From NCBI RefSeq assembly GCF_007829815.1, contig NZ_VIWT01000001.1:2751501-2815500 (forward strand): DNA of 64,000 bases, read 5' to 3'. This stretch comes from Kitasatospora viridis (GTDB taxonomy: Bacteria > Actinomycetota > Actinomycetes > Streptomycetales > Streptomycetaceae). A model generated the notes under the pieces. The model did not search any database and was not told where the DNA came from. It worked only from the letters and a program-made list of their open reading frames with translations. The position numbers were made by a program, and so were the translations under genes. Below are positions 16,969 through 24,822 of this stretch, piece after piece (within the stretch, counting starts at the first letter, position 1; each line of letters opens with the position of its first letter).

Positions 16969-17008
16969 GGTTGTAGGATGACCGGGCAAGCGGTTGTAGG
17001 ATGACCGG
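16969..17008 (+). promoter_or_regulatory. Direct repeat upstream of the GntR gene (candidate operator/promoter)
   Basis: GGTTGTAGGATGACCGG occurs twice, identically, at 16969-16985 and 16992-17008. Each copy holds TAGGAT, a good streptomycete -10. Spacing of 23 bp (about two helical turns) would put bound proteins on one DNA face. A 10-bp repeat (CGCTGCTTCT) lies just upstream. Confidence 0.5.
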
Positions 17009-17048
17009 ACAGGTGGCGGACGAGCGAGCGTTGAGCGGAGGTGGCGGG

Positions 17049-17810
17049 ATGACCAGCCCTCAGACGAGCGGCACGAGCGGCACGGGCGGCACCGCCAACC
17101 TGCACGCCGCCGGACGCCGCTCGCTGGTGGACGCCGCGATCGACCAACTGCGCGAGCGGCTGGCCGCCGGCGACTGGCCGGTGGGCGAGCGGATCCCCAC
17201 CGAGCACGAGCTGGCCGAGCAGCTGCGGGTCGGCCGCAACACGGTGCGCGAGGCGATCCGGGTGCTGGTGCACGCCGGCATGCTGGTCACCCGGCAGGGC
17301 GAGGGCACCTTCGTGCGCAGCACCAGCGACCCGGCCGCCGTGCTGCGCGGGGTGCAGCGCTCCGGCGTCCGCGACGTGCTGGAGGTGCGGGCCGCGCTGG
17401 AGGCCGAGGCGGCCCGGCTGGCCGCCGTCCGGCACACCCCCGAGGACCTGGCACGGATGCGCGCCGCGCTGGCCCGCGAGGCCGAGGTGATCGCCGCCCA
17501 CCCCGAGCGGGTCGGGCGCGAGGCCACCGTCGAGCACGACCTGGAGTTCCACACCGCCGTCGTCGAGGCCGCGCACAACCCGGCGCTGACCGAGGTCTAC
17601 CGCTACTTCGGCGCCTCGGTGCGGGAGGCCATGCGCACCGCCTTCGGCGACCACGAGATGCCCGAGGTGGTCGTCGCCACCCACCAGGCCCTGGTCGACG
17701 CGATCGCCTCCGGCGATCCCGAGCTGGCCGAGGCCGCGTGTCGCGCGTTGCTGGCCGAGCCGACCGCCGCCGTCGAGCAGTTGCTCGCGGAGTTCGCCGC
17801 CCGCAAGTAG
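17049..17810 (+). CDS. GntR-family (FadR/FCD type) transcriptional regulator
   Basis: 253 aa. Winged-helix domain about residues 20-90 (AIDQLRERLAAGDWPVGERI, then LAEQLRVGRNTVREAIRVLV) and an all-helical FCD ligand domain (100-250; VLEVRAALEAEAARLA, EHDLEFHTAVVEAAHN). Conserved Asp/His residues for metal-bound carboxylates are visible in the FCD part. ATG 17049 chosen because GGAGG lies 7 bases upstream; the ATG at 17001 is inside the repeat. Probably controls the adjacent MFS gene, 116 bp downstream in the same direction. Confidence 0.93.
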   Translation: MTSPQTSGTSGTGGTANLHAAGRRSLVDAAIDQLRERLAAGDWPVGERIPTEHELAEQLRVGRNTVREAIRVLVHAGMLVTRQGEGTFVRSTSDPAAVLRGVQRSGVRDVLEVRAALEAEAARLAAVRHTPEDLARMRAALAREAEVIAAHPERVGREATVEHDLEFHTAVVEAAHNPALTEVYRYFGASVREAMRTAFGDHEMPEVVVATHQALVDAIASGDPELAEAACRALLAEPTAAVEQLLAEFAARK

Positions 17811-17926
17811 TGCCGGGCGCGGTCCTGCTCCGCCCTTCCTCTTCTCCTCTTCTCCTCCCCCTTTCTCCCGGCTGCTCCCGGTTCCCGGGCCGCACCGGTC
17901 ACTCCTGCTCAGAAAGCCGCACCACC

Positions 17927-19189
17927 ATGTCCGTCACCCGAACCCAGCAGGCGCTGGGTGTTCCGGTCGCCCCGGTCCGTAGCAAGCTCGCCCACCCCGC
18001 CCTGCTGCTCACCGGCATCGTGCTGGTCGCGCTGAACATGCGGGCCTGTCTGGCGGCCGTCTCCCCGATGGTCGGCGAGATCCAGCGGACCTTCGGACTG
18101 TCGTCCACGGTCAGCGGTCTGATCACCACCGTCCCGGTGCTCTTCCAGGGCCTCGGCGCGCCGCTCACCCCGCGGCTGACCCGGCGGTTCGGCGCCGAGC
18201 GGGTGGTGCTGGGCGCGGTGCTGGTGCTGGGCGCCGGGGTGCTGCTGCGGGTGCTGCCCTCGGTGGCCGCGCTCTACCTGGGCTGCGTGGTGATCGGCGT
18301 CGCCATCGCGGTGCTGAACGTCTCGATGCCCGGGCTGGTGAAGCGCGAGTTCCCGGAGCGGGCGGCGGCGATGACCGGCGTCTACTCGACCACCATGCTG
18401 GTCGGCGCGACGCTGGCGGCCGGCAGCTCGGTGCCGCTGGAGCACGCGCTCGGCGGCGGCTGGCGGGCCTCGCTCGGCGCCTGGTCGCTGCTCGCCCTGG
18501 TGGCGGCGGTGGCCTGGCTGCCGCAGGTGCTGAGGGCCCGTCAGGAGCGCGGCGCACTGGCCGGCGGACCGGCCGGTGGTCTGACCGGCGGCGTGGTGCA
18601 GCCGGCGGCCAAGCCGATCGCCGGGATCTGGCGGATCCCGCTGGCCTGGCAGATCAGCCTCTTCATGGGCATCTCCTCGCTGATGGTCTACACCCTGGTC
18701 GCCTGGATGCCGACGATCCTGGCCGACCACGGGATGAGCCGGGACCAGTCCGGCCTGGTCTTCGCCTTCTCCAACCTGGTGCAGGTGGCCGGCGCCTTCC
18801 TGGTGCCGCTGCTGGCCGGGCGGATGACCCGGCAGCGCGGGCTCGCCGTGCTGATGGCCGTGCTGAACGGGGTGGGCATCGCCGGTCTGCTGATCGCACC
18901 GGTCTCGGGTGCCTGGGTTGCGGCGGCCGTGCTCGGCGTGGCGCAGGGCGGCTCGCTCGGGCTCGGCCTGGCGTTCATCGTGCTGCGCACCGACTCGGCG
19001 GCGGGCGCCGCGCAGCTCGGCGGCATGTCGCAGGCGGTCGGCTACCTGATCGCCGCCGTCGGGCCGGTGGGCGCGGGTGCACTGCACCAGCTGACGGGCG
19101 GGTGGACCGCCGTGCTGGTGGTGCTGCTGGTGCTGGCCGCGGTGGTGGCCGTGGCCGGCTGGGGCGCCGGGCGGAACCGGACGCTCTGA
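17927..19189 (+). CDS. MFS transporter, CynX/NimT-like
   Basis: 420 aa with about 12 membrane segments. Early signature LNMRACLAAVSPMVGEI and repeated GLGAPLTPRLTRRFG are typical of the cyanate/2-nitroimidazole (CynX/NimT) branch. A Gly-rich central loop (GGPAGGLTGG) separates the two six-helix halves. Follows a FadR-type regulator; such regulator-transporter pairs often form self-controlled units. Substrate not determinable. The short upstream gap (17811-17926) is pyrimidine-rich. Confidence 0.9.
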   Translation: MSVTRTQQALGVPVAPVRSKLAHPALLLTGIVLVALNMRACLAAVSPMVGEIQRTFGLSSTVSGLITTVPVLFQGLGAPLTPRLTRRFGAERVVLGAVLVLGAGVLLRVLPSVAALYLGCVVIGVAIAVLNVSMPGLVKREFPERAAAMTGVYSTTMLVGATLAAGSSVPLEHALGGGWRASLGAWSLLALVAAVAWLPQVLRARQERGALAGGPAGGLTGGVVQPAAKPIAGIWRIPLAWQISLFMGISSLMVYTLVAWMPTILADHGMSRDQSGLVFAFSNLVQVAGAFLVPLLAGRMTRQRGLAVLMAVLNGVGIAGLLIAPVSGAWVAAAVLGVAQGGSLGLGLAFIVLRTDSAAGAAQLGGMSQAVGYLIAAVGPVGAGALHQLTGGWTAVLVVLLVLAAVVAVAGWGAGRNRTL

Positions 19190-19237
19190 CTGGTCGGACG
19201 ACCGGTCGGGTGGATGGTCAGGTGGATGGTCGGGTGG

Positions 19238-20089
19238 TCAGCTCAGCAGCTCGGACTGCAGGGTGACCACCTGGTGGAAGGCCTGGTCGGGAACGCCGGC
19301 CGCGTTGGTCATCACCACGGTGACCACCACGTCGCCGGCCAGCAGGTAGGCCACCCTGCCGGTGGGCCGCCCGGCTCGGGAGCCCGCCGGGCCGCCGGCC
19401 TCGGCCGCACCGGCCAGGCTGTAGGACTGCTGGTCCGGGCCAAGCGCGAAGTCGCCGGTACCGGTCGACGCGTTCGGCACCCGGTTGATCGCGCCGGCGG
19501 TGCCCAGGGAGCCGAAGCAGAGCCGGCTCTCGTCCCGGGAGCCGAAGCGGAGCAGCCAGATCTCGGTGCGGGTGCCGTCCTCGGCCGTCCAGGTCCGGGA
19601 GGCGGCCGCCCGGCAGGCGTCGGTGGCGAGGACCGTCGGCACGTGGGCCGAGGTGGCGTGCAGCTCGGCGTAGTCGGCGCAGCCGGCGGCTGCCGCCGGG
19701 GCCGCGCCGGGCGCCTGCTTCGGCGGCGGCAGCAGCAGGTCGGGCAGCGCGGCGAAGTGGCGGCCGTCCGCGGACTTGGCCGAGGGCACCGGCCGGCCGG
19801 ACGGCAGCGGGGGCAGGCTGAGCGGGGCGAAGTCGTACCGGCCGTCGTTCGGGGCGGCCAGGCCGGGCAGCCGGTCGCGGGGGACGGCCGTGACCACGGC
19901 GGCCGCGGCGGCCGCCGTCGCCACCAGCACCACGCCGGCGGTGGCCCAGCGCAGCACGCTGTCCGGGTGGCGGGCGCGGGAGCGGCGGGCCGGCTCGGTG
20001 GCTTCGTCGCTGGAGAGCACGTCGGCACGTGCGTCGCGGGGTGCGTCGAGGGGTGCGTCGACGGTGTCCGGGCTCGGCTGGTCGGTCAT
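19238..20089 (-). CDS. Membrane-anchored protein of a four-gene tandem family (copy 4, last)
   Basis: 283 aa: cytosolic N-terminus (1-45, acidic then Arg-rich), one transmembrane helix (WATAGVVLVATAAAAAAVVT), then an extracytoplasmic domain with the family motif HFAALPDLLLPPPKQAPG, two Cys-containing segments (AGCADYAEL, ATDACRAA, SRLCFGSLG) that may form disulfides, and the C-terminal strand GDVVVTVVMTNAAG. Function unknown. Its ATG overlaps the upstream gene stop by 4 bp (ATGA). Related in layout and motifs to the three genes that precede it. Confidence 0.75.
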   Translation of the reverse strand: MTDQPSPDTVDAPLDAPRDARADVLSSDEATEPARRSRARHPDSVLRWATAGVVLVATAAAAAAVVTAVPRDRLPGLAAPNDGRYDFAPLSLPPLPSGRPVPSAKSADGRHFAALPDLLLPPPKQAPGAAPAAAAGCADYAELHATSAHVPTVLATDACRAAASRTWTAEDGTRTEIWLLRFGSRDESRLCFGSLGTAGAINRVPNASTGTGDFALGPDQQSYSLAGAAEAGGPAGSRAGRPTGRVAYLLAGDVVVTVVMTNAAGVPDQAFHQVVTLQSELLS

Positions 20090-20916
20090 GCGGACGCTCC
20101 CGGAATGGCCAGCCGCTCCAGCTGCTGACGGAACATGGACACGGCCTCGCTCTTCGGCAGGGGTGCGGCGCCCTCGACCCGCATCGTCACCAGCACGTCG
20201 CCGACCACCGCGGCGCAGTCCAGCTCGTCGATCGGCGCACTCGGCCGGGTCGACGGCAGGACGCAGGACACCTCCGGGTGGCCCGGGACGGACGGGCCCT
20301 GGCGGTAGTCCGTCCCGGCCCCGCTCCAGGCGGTGGCGAAGACGGCCCCGGCCGGGCCCGCGTCGGCGCTGCCGGCGAACTGGTCCAGCCAGATCGAGGC
20401 GACCAGGTGGCCGTCCGCCGCGGTGTAGCCGCGGGTACCGGTCCTGGGGTGGGCGCCCTGCAGCCGGGTCCTGGCGGCGGAGCGCTGTGCGGCCGGGAGC
20501 AGGTCGAGCTGGGCGTCGAGTTCGCCGGCCAGCTGATCGCCGGTCAGATCGGCGCCGGCCTCGGTGTCCGCGCCGGCGTCGCCGCCGTTCAGACCCAGCG
20601 AGAAGCCGGCCGGGACGGGCAGCAGCAGGTCGCTCAGCGCACCGAAGTGGGTGCCGTCGGAGTGCGCGCCGTAAACGGGCCCGCCGGCTGCCGGCGTCTC
20701 GTGGGCGGTGCCGGGGACCGGCGTGGGCCCGACCGTCCCGGCGTGCTCCGGGCGGGTGGCCGCGAGGACGCCGAGGCCGACGGCCACGCCCACCGCGGCG
20801 GTGGCGAGCACGGCGGTGACGGCGAGGGCGGCGGCGCGCAGCGGGCGCGGGGGCCGCAGCGGCCGCGAGGGACGCGGGACGGCGGGGTCCTCGGGGGTGG
20901 CGGGCTGCTCGGTCAT
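20086..20916 (-). CDS. Membrane-anchored protein of a four-gene tandem family (copy 3)
   Basis: 276 aa with a Pro/Arg-rich cytosolic start, one transmembrane segment (ALAVTAVLATAAVGVAVGLG) and an outer domain beginning HFGALSDLLLPVPAGFSLG. C-terminal region has Cys pairs (VSCVLPST, ELDCAAVV) and GDVLVTMRVEG as in its neighbours. ATG 20916 lies in TCAT overlapping the upstream stop by 4 bp. Function unknown; domain resembles no family I recognise. Confidence 0.75.
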   Translation of the reverse strand: MTEQPATPEDPAVPRPSRPLRPPRPLRAAALAVTAVLATAAVGVAVGLGVLAATRPEHAGTVGPTPVPGTAHETPAAGGPVYGAHSDGTHFGALSDLLLPVPAGFSLGLNGGDAGADTEAGADLTGDQLAGELDAQLDLLPAAQRSAARTRLQGAHPRTGTRGYTAADGHLVASIWLDQFAGSADAGPAGAVFATAWSGAGTDYRQGPSVPGHPEVSCVLPSTRPSAPIDELDCAAVVGDVLVTMRVEGAAPLPKSEAVSMFRQQLERLAIPGASA

Positions 20917-21743
20917 CCCAGCCGCTCCCACTGCTGCTGGACCAGGCCGCACAGCGTGGCCAGGTCGACCTGGTGGTCGCCGAAGGCGGTGACCCGCACG
21001 ACCACGTCGCCGCGCCGGGTGACGGCGTTGCCCGGGTAGTACGTGGCGGTGTTGTCCGCGTAGGGCTGCTGCTGGTCCGGTGCCGAGCAGCCGCCCTCCA
21101 GGCCGTTCGGCAGCGGGGTGTACCCGGCGGTGTTCGCGGCCAGGGTGAGCGCCTTGGCGGACGTGGTGCTGTCCGAGGCGTACTGCACCAGCTCGACCAG
21201 GTACTTCACCCCGTCCTGCTGCCAGGTGGCGGCGGCCGCCCGCCGGAAGCCGGCGCCGAGCAGCTTGGCGAGGTTGTCCGCCCCGTCGGCGTGCTGCTGG
21301 GCGATCCGGCCGGCCGTCTCCCACTCGCCGGACTCGGCGTAGGCGTAGTCCCAGTCCTGGGCGCCGTCCGGCTTGGGCAGCAGCAGCTTGCGCAGGTCGC
21401 CGTCGATCGGCAGCGGCTTCGGTGCGGCTGCGGCGGCCGACGCGGGGTCGAGCGCCCCGGCGGGGTAGGCCGGCGGCGCGGCGGGTGTCAGCGGCGGCAG
21501 CGCGGTGGCCGGTCGGGCCGCCTGGATGCCGTACCCGATCCCGCCGCCGACCAGCGGTCCGAGCAGCAGTGCGCCGACCAGCAGCAGCACCGTGCGCGAG
21601 GTGCGCGGTGGACGCCGCGCGGCCTCGGCCGTCGGTTCGCCCACCGAACCTGACGGTTCGTCCACCGACTCCGACGGTTCGTTCATCGCACCTGGCAGTT
21701 CGTCCACCGAACCGATGGGTTCGGTCACCGGTTCATCCGCCAC
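20913..21743 (-). CDS. Membrane-anchored protein of a four-gene tandem family (copy 2)
   Basis: 276 aa. N-terminal tail has a repeated acidic pattern (GSVDELPG, ESVDEPSGSVGEP). One transmembrane helix (VLLLVGALLLGPLVGGGIGYGI), then LRKLLLPKPDGAQDW, the family LLLP element, and GDVVVRVTAFGDHQVD near the C-terminus. Overlaps the upstream gene by 11 bp and the downstream by 4 bp. Function unknown. Confidence 0.75.
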   Translation of the reverse strand: MADEPVTEPIGSVDELPGAMNEPSESVDEPSGSVGEPTAEAARRPPRTSRTVLLLVGALLLGPLVGGGIGYGIQAARPATALPPLTPAAPPAYPAGALDPASAAAAAPKPLPIDGDLRKLLLPKPDGAQDWDYAYAESGEWETAGRIAQQHADGADNLAKLLGAGFRRAAAATWQQDGVKYLVELVQYASDSTTSAKALTLAANTAGYTPLPNGLEGGCSAPDQQQPYADNTATYYPGNAVTRRGDVVVRVTAFGDHQVDLATLCGLVQQQWERLG

Positions 21744-22554
21744 TGGTCAGCCGATCGTGTTGACGCTTCATCACATCTGTCAGGAGCGAAGGGTCCGGGT
21801 CGCCCTTCACGTAGACGGTCACCTCGTACTCGACGTCCCCGACGCTGGAGACTCCGATCAGGTGACCGGTGTAGCCCGGCTGCGCGGGCTTGGTCACGAA
21901 GCCGCGGGCGGCGCCGTCCCCGGCCACGTCCACCGGGGTGGTGTTGCTGAACGTCGCGCCCTGCAGGAAGGCCTGCGCGTTGCCGTCCGAGGAGAACCGC
22001 ATCAGCCGGCTGCGCACGTCGGTCTTCCCGTCGGCGGTCCGGTACCGCCGGGTCACCGCCTCCTGGAAGCCGTAGGAGTCGAGCACGCTCGCGAGGCCGC
22101 CGGCGTCGCTGTAGTCCTTGGCCAGGTCGTCCGTGCTCATCGTCGAACCGTCGGGCGCGCCGTAGGGTTCGGCGCCGTCCGGCAGCGGCAGCAGGAAGTA
22201 CCGCAGGTCGCCGCCGTGCGTGCTGCCGTTCACCGTGCCGTGCAGCGAGCCGCCCGGCGGCGGGGGCAGGGTGATGCCCGGCAGCGGGGAAGGCGCCGGA
22301 CCGGGGCCGTCGGCCGCACCGGCGGGCGCCGGCGGGGCGGCCACCGTCGTCGGCCCGGAGCCGCCCGGCCGGCCGGCCGCCACCGTCACCGTCGCGCTCG
22401 CCGCGGTGACGACGAGCAGGGCGAAGGCGGCCAGCCCGATCGCCACGCCGCGCGGCGACCGGGCGGCGGGGGCCGGACCCGCCCCGGGCTCTTCGGACGC
22501 AGCGTCAGCAGTGCCGTCTGGCACGGACAAAGGACCCCCCCAGGTGCTAACCAC
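21733..22554 (-). CDS. Membrane-anchored protein of a four-gene tandem family (copy 1, first)
   Basis: 273 aa from GTG 22554; the ribosome site is weak and a GTG about ten codons in is possible. Cytosolic N-terminus, transmembrane segment (GVAIGLAAFALLVVTAASATV), Pro-rich linker, then LRYFLLPLPDGAEPYG and a C-terminal GDVEYEVTVYVKGDPD. It is the promoter-proximal gene of an overlapping four-gene set, probably one transcript and one complex at the cell surface. Confidence 0.72.
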   Translation of the reverse strand: MVSTWGGPLSVPDGTADAASEEPGAGPAPAARSPRGVAIGLAAFALLVVTAASATVTVAAGRPGGSGPTTVAAPPAPAGAADGPGPAPSPLPGITLPPPPGGSLHGTVNGSTHGGDLRYFLLPLPDGAEPYGAPDGSTMSTDDLAKDYSDAGGLASVLDSYGFQEAVTRRYRTADGKTDVRSRLMRFSSDGNAQAFLQGATFSNTTPVDVAGDGAARGFVTKPAQPGYTGHLIGVSSVGDVEYEVTVYVKGDPDPSLLTDVMKRQHDRLTSGG

Positions 22555-22612
22555 CGATCATCAGGAAGTATGAGAGATCCTCTGCCTGACGACCAATTCC
22601 GCACCAAGACCC

Positions 22613-23683
22613 CTACAGCTCGCTCTCCCGGCGGTCCGTGATGAACATCCGACCGGGCGCATGGGTGATCGCGAACGGCGGGCGCGACCCGATCACCGCC
22701 TGCTGCGCGGTCACCCCGCAGGCCCAGAAGACCGGCACCTCGCCGGGGGCGACCGCCACCGCGTCGCCGTAGTCCGGACGCCCCAGGTCCGCGATGCCCA
22801 GCTCCGCCGGGTCGCCGACGTGCACCGGCGCGCCGTGCATCCGCGCCATCCGCCCGCTCACCGCCCGTGCCGTCGCCACCAGCCCCACCGGCACCGGCCG
22901 CATCGACACCACCAGCCGCCCCCGCACCCGCCCCGCCGGTCGGCACCAGCGGTCGGTCACGTACATCGCCACGTTGCGCCCCTGTTCGAGGTGGCGCAGC
23001 GGCACCCCCGCCGCCAGCAGCGCCGCCTCGAAGGTGAAGCTGCACCCGATCAGGAAGCAGACCAGCTCCCCCGTCCGCGCCCGGGCCAGCTCCGGCTCCG
23101 TCACCGAGTCCGGCTCGTCCACCAACTCGCCGTCCACCCAGACCTGGTAGCCCGGCAGGTCGGTCCGCAGGTCGGCCCCGGGCGCCAGCCGGCTGTGCCA
23201 GGCGCCCGGCGCGGCCTCCTCCAGCACCGGGCAGGGCCGCGGGTTGCGGGCGGCGAACAGCCGGAAGTCGGCCGCCCAGTCGGCCGGCACCACCAGCAGG
23301 TTCGCCTGCACGTACCCCGGCGCCAGCCCGGCCGTCGGCACGGACAGTCCCGCCCGGAACTCCGCCCGCGCCCGCGCCGGGGTCCACCGCATCCGTTCCC
23401 GGTCCACCGCGCCTCCGCTCGCTCGCACCGCCACTGCGGTGATACCCAGGTTCTCCGCCTCAGACATCCTGGTCCGCGGCCGAGGCCGACCCGGATCAGG
23501 AACGCCCCGACGCTCACCGGGAACCACCCCCCGCTCGTCCAGGAACTCCGAGTGCGTCACGCACCCGTCCGGCACGCTCGCCGGGAAGAACGCGGCCGGG
23601 TTGAGCCACGCCTCCCCGTCCGGGAGGCAGGTCACCGTCGTCCCACCGATGGCGACTTGGGCGCGGAGCGCGGGCTGGACCAT
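22613..23683 (-). CDS. DUF1445/YcsI-like putative hydro-lyase fused in frame to the start of an MBL-fold gene
   Basis: One open frame of 356 codons from ATG 23683 (AGGAGA 6 bases upstream). Residues 1-52 ([20 protein letters not shown]) look like the N-terminus of an actinobacterial metallo-beta-lactamase-fold protein, but the HxHxDH region is absent. After a linker, residues about 90-356 form a complete DUF1445 protein ([49 protein letters not shown]). Independent starts for the DUF1445 part are ATG 23467 or GTG 23407 (GGAGG four bases upstream). Best read as a deletion or recombination that joined two genes. DUF1445 enzymes include the D-glutamate cyclase relatives; substrate here unknown. 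Confidence 0.7.
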   Translation of the reverse strand: MVQPALRAQVAIGGTTVTCLPDGEAWLNPAAFFPASVPDGCVTHSEFLDERGVVPGERRGVPDPGRPRPRTRMSEAENLGITAVAVRASGGAVDRERMRWTPARARAEFRAGLSVPTAGLAPGYVQANLLVVPADWAADFRLFAARNPRPCPVLEEAAPGAWHSRLAPGADLRTDLPGYQVWVDGELVDEPDSVTEPELARARTGELVCFLIGCSFTFEAALLAAGVPLRHLEQGRNVAMYVTDRWCRPAGRVRGRLVVSMRPVPVGLVATARAVSGRMARMHGAPVHVGDPAELGIADLGRPDYGDAVAVAPGEVPVFWACGVTAQQAVIGSRPPFAITHAPGRMFITDRRESEL

Positions 23684-23771
23684 GGTTCTCTCCTGACTGG
23701 CCGTCCGCCACGGCCGGGCGGCCGGGCAACTCCTGATCGCTATTGGAGAGTTGAGATCCACGGGGAAGTAC

Positions 23772-23785
23772 GCACTTGCAAGTGC
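23772..23785. promoter_or_regulatory. Perfect 14-bp palindrome upstream of the MBL/DUF1445 gene
   Basis: GCACTTGCAAGTGC lies between the divergence-free pair of minus-strand genes, about 90 bp upstream of ATG 23683. Such ACTTGCAAGT palindromes resemble HxlR/MarR-type operators, but no such regulator is adjacent; it may be a remnant of the locus from which the MBL fragment came. Confidence 0.4.
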
Positions 23786-23803
23786 GCCCGCCTGCGGCAG
23801 GTG

Positions 23804-24361
23804 CTACGCAGCGCCGTCCTCGCCGGGCCAATCGCCCTCGGCGTACCGCTGGATCAGTGCCGCGTGCGAGAGCGGGGTCCGGGGATCGGCCACGTCGCCA
23901 TTGGTCGTGTAGTCGAGAAGGACGACGTCCTGCATGTCCCGGAGCTCTCGCACGAGGTCACCGACCCGGTTGTCGAGGACCCATCGGAAGGCCGGCAGGT
24001 AGATCACCCGACGGGCCGTCTCGTAGGGAAGCAGCTCATCCCCGTGCAGGCCCGCACGATGCCCTCGGACGGCTCCGTAGCGGCGGACCGTCCGCTTCAG
24101 GCCTTTCATGGAGGTGATGTCGAGCTTGGCCGGGTCGACGTCGGTGCTCTCGAATACTTTGAGTGCCTGCCAGATCCCTTCCACGGATTGGCTCGTCACA
24201 CCGGGAGTGAACGGGACGGGAATGCCGCCGTGGGGGTAGAACGGGCTCAGTCGAACCCACGGCTCGGACGCCTTGGAGGTCACGTCGATCACCTGGGCGC
24301 CGGGGAACATGGTGGCGAGCGTCGCTGGTGAGCGGCGGCGGCTGGCGACGTGGATCGGCAT
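23804..24361 (-). CDS. Uncharacterised protein, DUF6939-like (185 aa)
   Basis: Starts MPIHVASRRRSPATLATMFP with GGGGAG nine bases upstream. Contains VIDVTSKASEPWVRLSPFYP and HGGIPVPFTPG, a strongly conserved-looking stretch, and YETARRVIYLPAFRWVLDN in the second half. I associate this pattern with a family labelled DUF6939, with limited certainty. No catalytic motif or membrane segment is visible; a soluble protein. Lone gene between the DUF1445 gene and the minisatellite. Confidence 0.7.
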   Translation of the reverse strand: MPIHVASRRRSPATLATMFPGAQVIDVTSKASEPWVRLSPFYPHGGIPVPFTPGVTSQSVEGIWQALKVFESTDVDPAKLDITSMKGLKRTVRRYGAVRGHRAGLHGDELLPYETARRVIYLPAFRWVLDNRVGDLVRELRDMQDVVLLDYTTNGDVADPRTPLSHAALIQRYAEGDWPGEDGAA

Positions 24362-24372
24362 CCTGGGACTCC

Positions 24373-24452
24373 CCTGTTCTATTGCCGGCCTGTTCTATTG
24401 CCAGCCTGTTCTGTCACCGGCCCGTTCGGTCACCGACCCGTTCGGTCGCCGG
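24373..24452 (+). repeat. Five tandem 16-bp repeats (minisatellite)
   Basis: Units: CCTGTTCTATTGCCGG, CCTGTTCTATTGCCAG, CCTGTTCTGTCACCGG, CCCGTTCGGTCACCGA, CCCGTTCGGTCGCCGG. They lie in the promoter region of the 23804 gene, 12 bp upstream of its ATG. The rest of the gap to 24660 is otherwise featureless. Confidence 0.85.
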
Positions 24453-24660
24453 GCGATGAGCCGCTGACGATGTGCCGGCCGTCCGGCGCGGTCTCTGCCG
24501 AGACGGCACCGAGCATAGTCCGGCAGGCCGACGGACCCGATTCCGGGCAATCCTCCGTCGAGTCATTGCGAAGTCGCGCGGAAGGAACCGGCACTGACTT
24601 CCGGAGCCGACGCGTCGTGGGCTACGGTCGTGCTCCGGACGCGTGGATCGGGGGAGCGCC

Positions 24661-24822
24661 ATGGCGATCGAGCAATCCGGCGAGGCGGTGTCGATGCCTC
24701 AATTCATCGACGCCAACTGGCCCGGGACCAATGAGAACGGGGTCCGTGACCTCGCCGCGCGCGTGCGCGATTTCGCCGGCGCCGTGGGCGGCAGAGTCGA
24801 CGGAGTGGACTTCTCGTCATGA
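24661..24822 (+). CDS. Small protein upstream of and coupled to the RHS toxin (53 aa)
   Basis: ATG 24661 with GGGGAG 6 bases upstream, TGA overlapping the RHS start (ATGA). Sequence includes PQFIDANWPGTNENGVRDLA, then an amphipathic helix ending SS. Position and size suggest a type VII secretion partner or adaptor of the WXG100 kind, but it lacks a clear W-x-G hairpin, so this is a guess. Codon use agrees with the flanking gene. Confidence 0.65.
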   Translation: MAIEQSGEAVSMPQFIDANWPGTNENGVRDLAARVRDFAGAVGGRVDGVDFSS

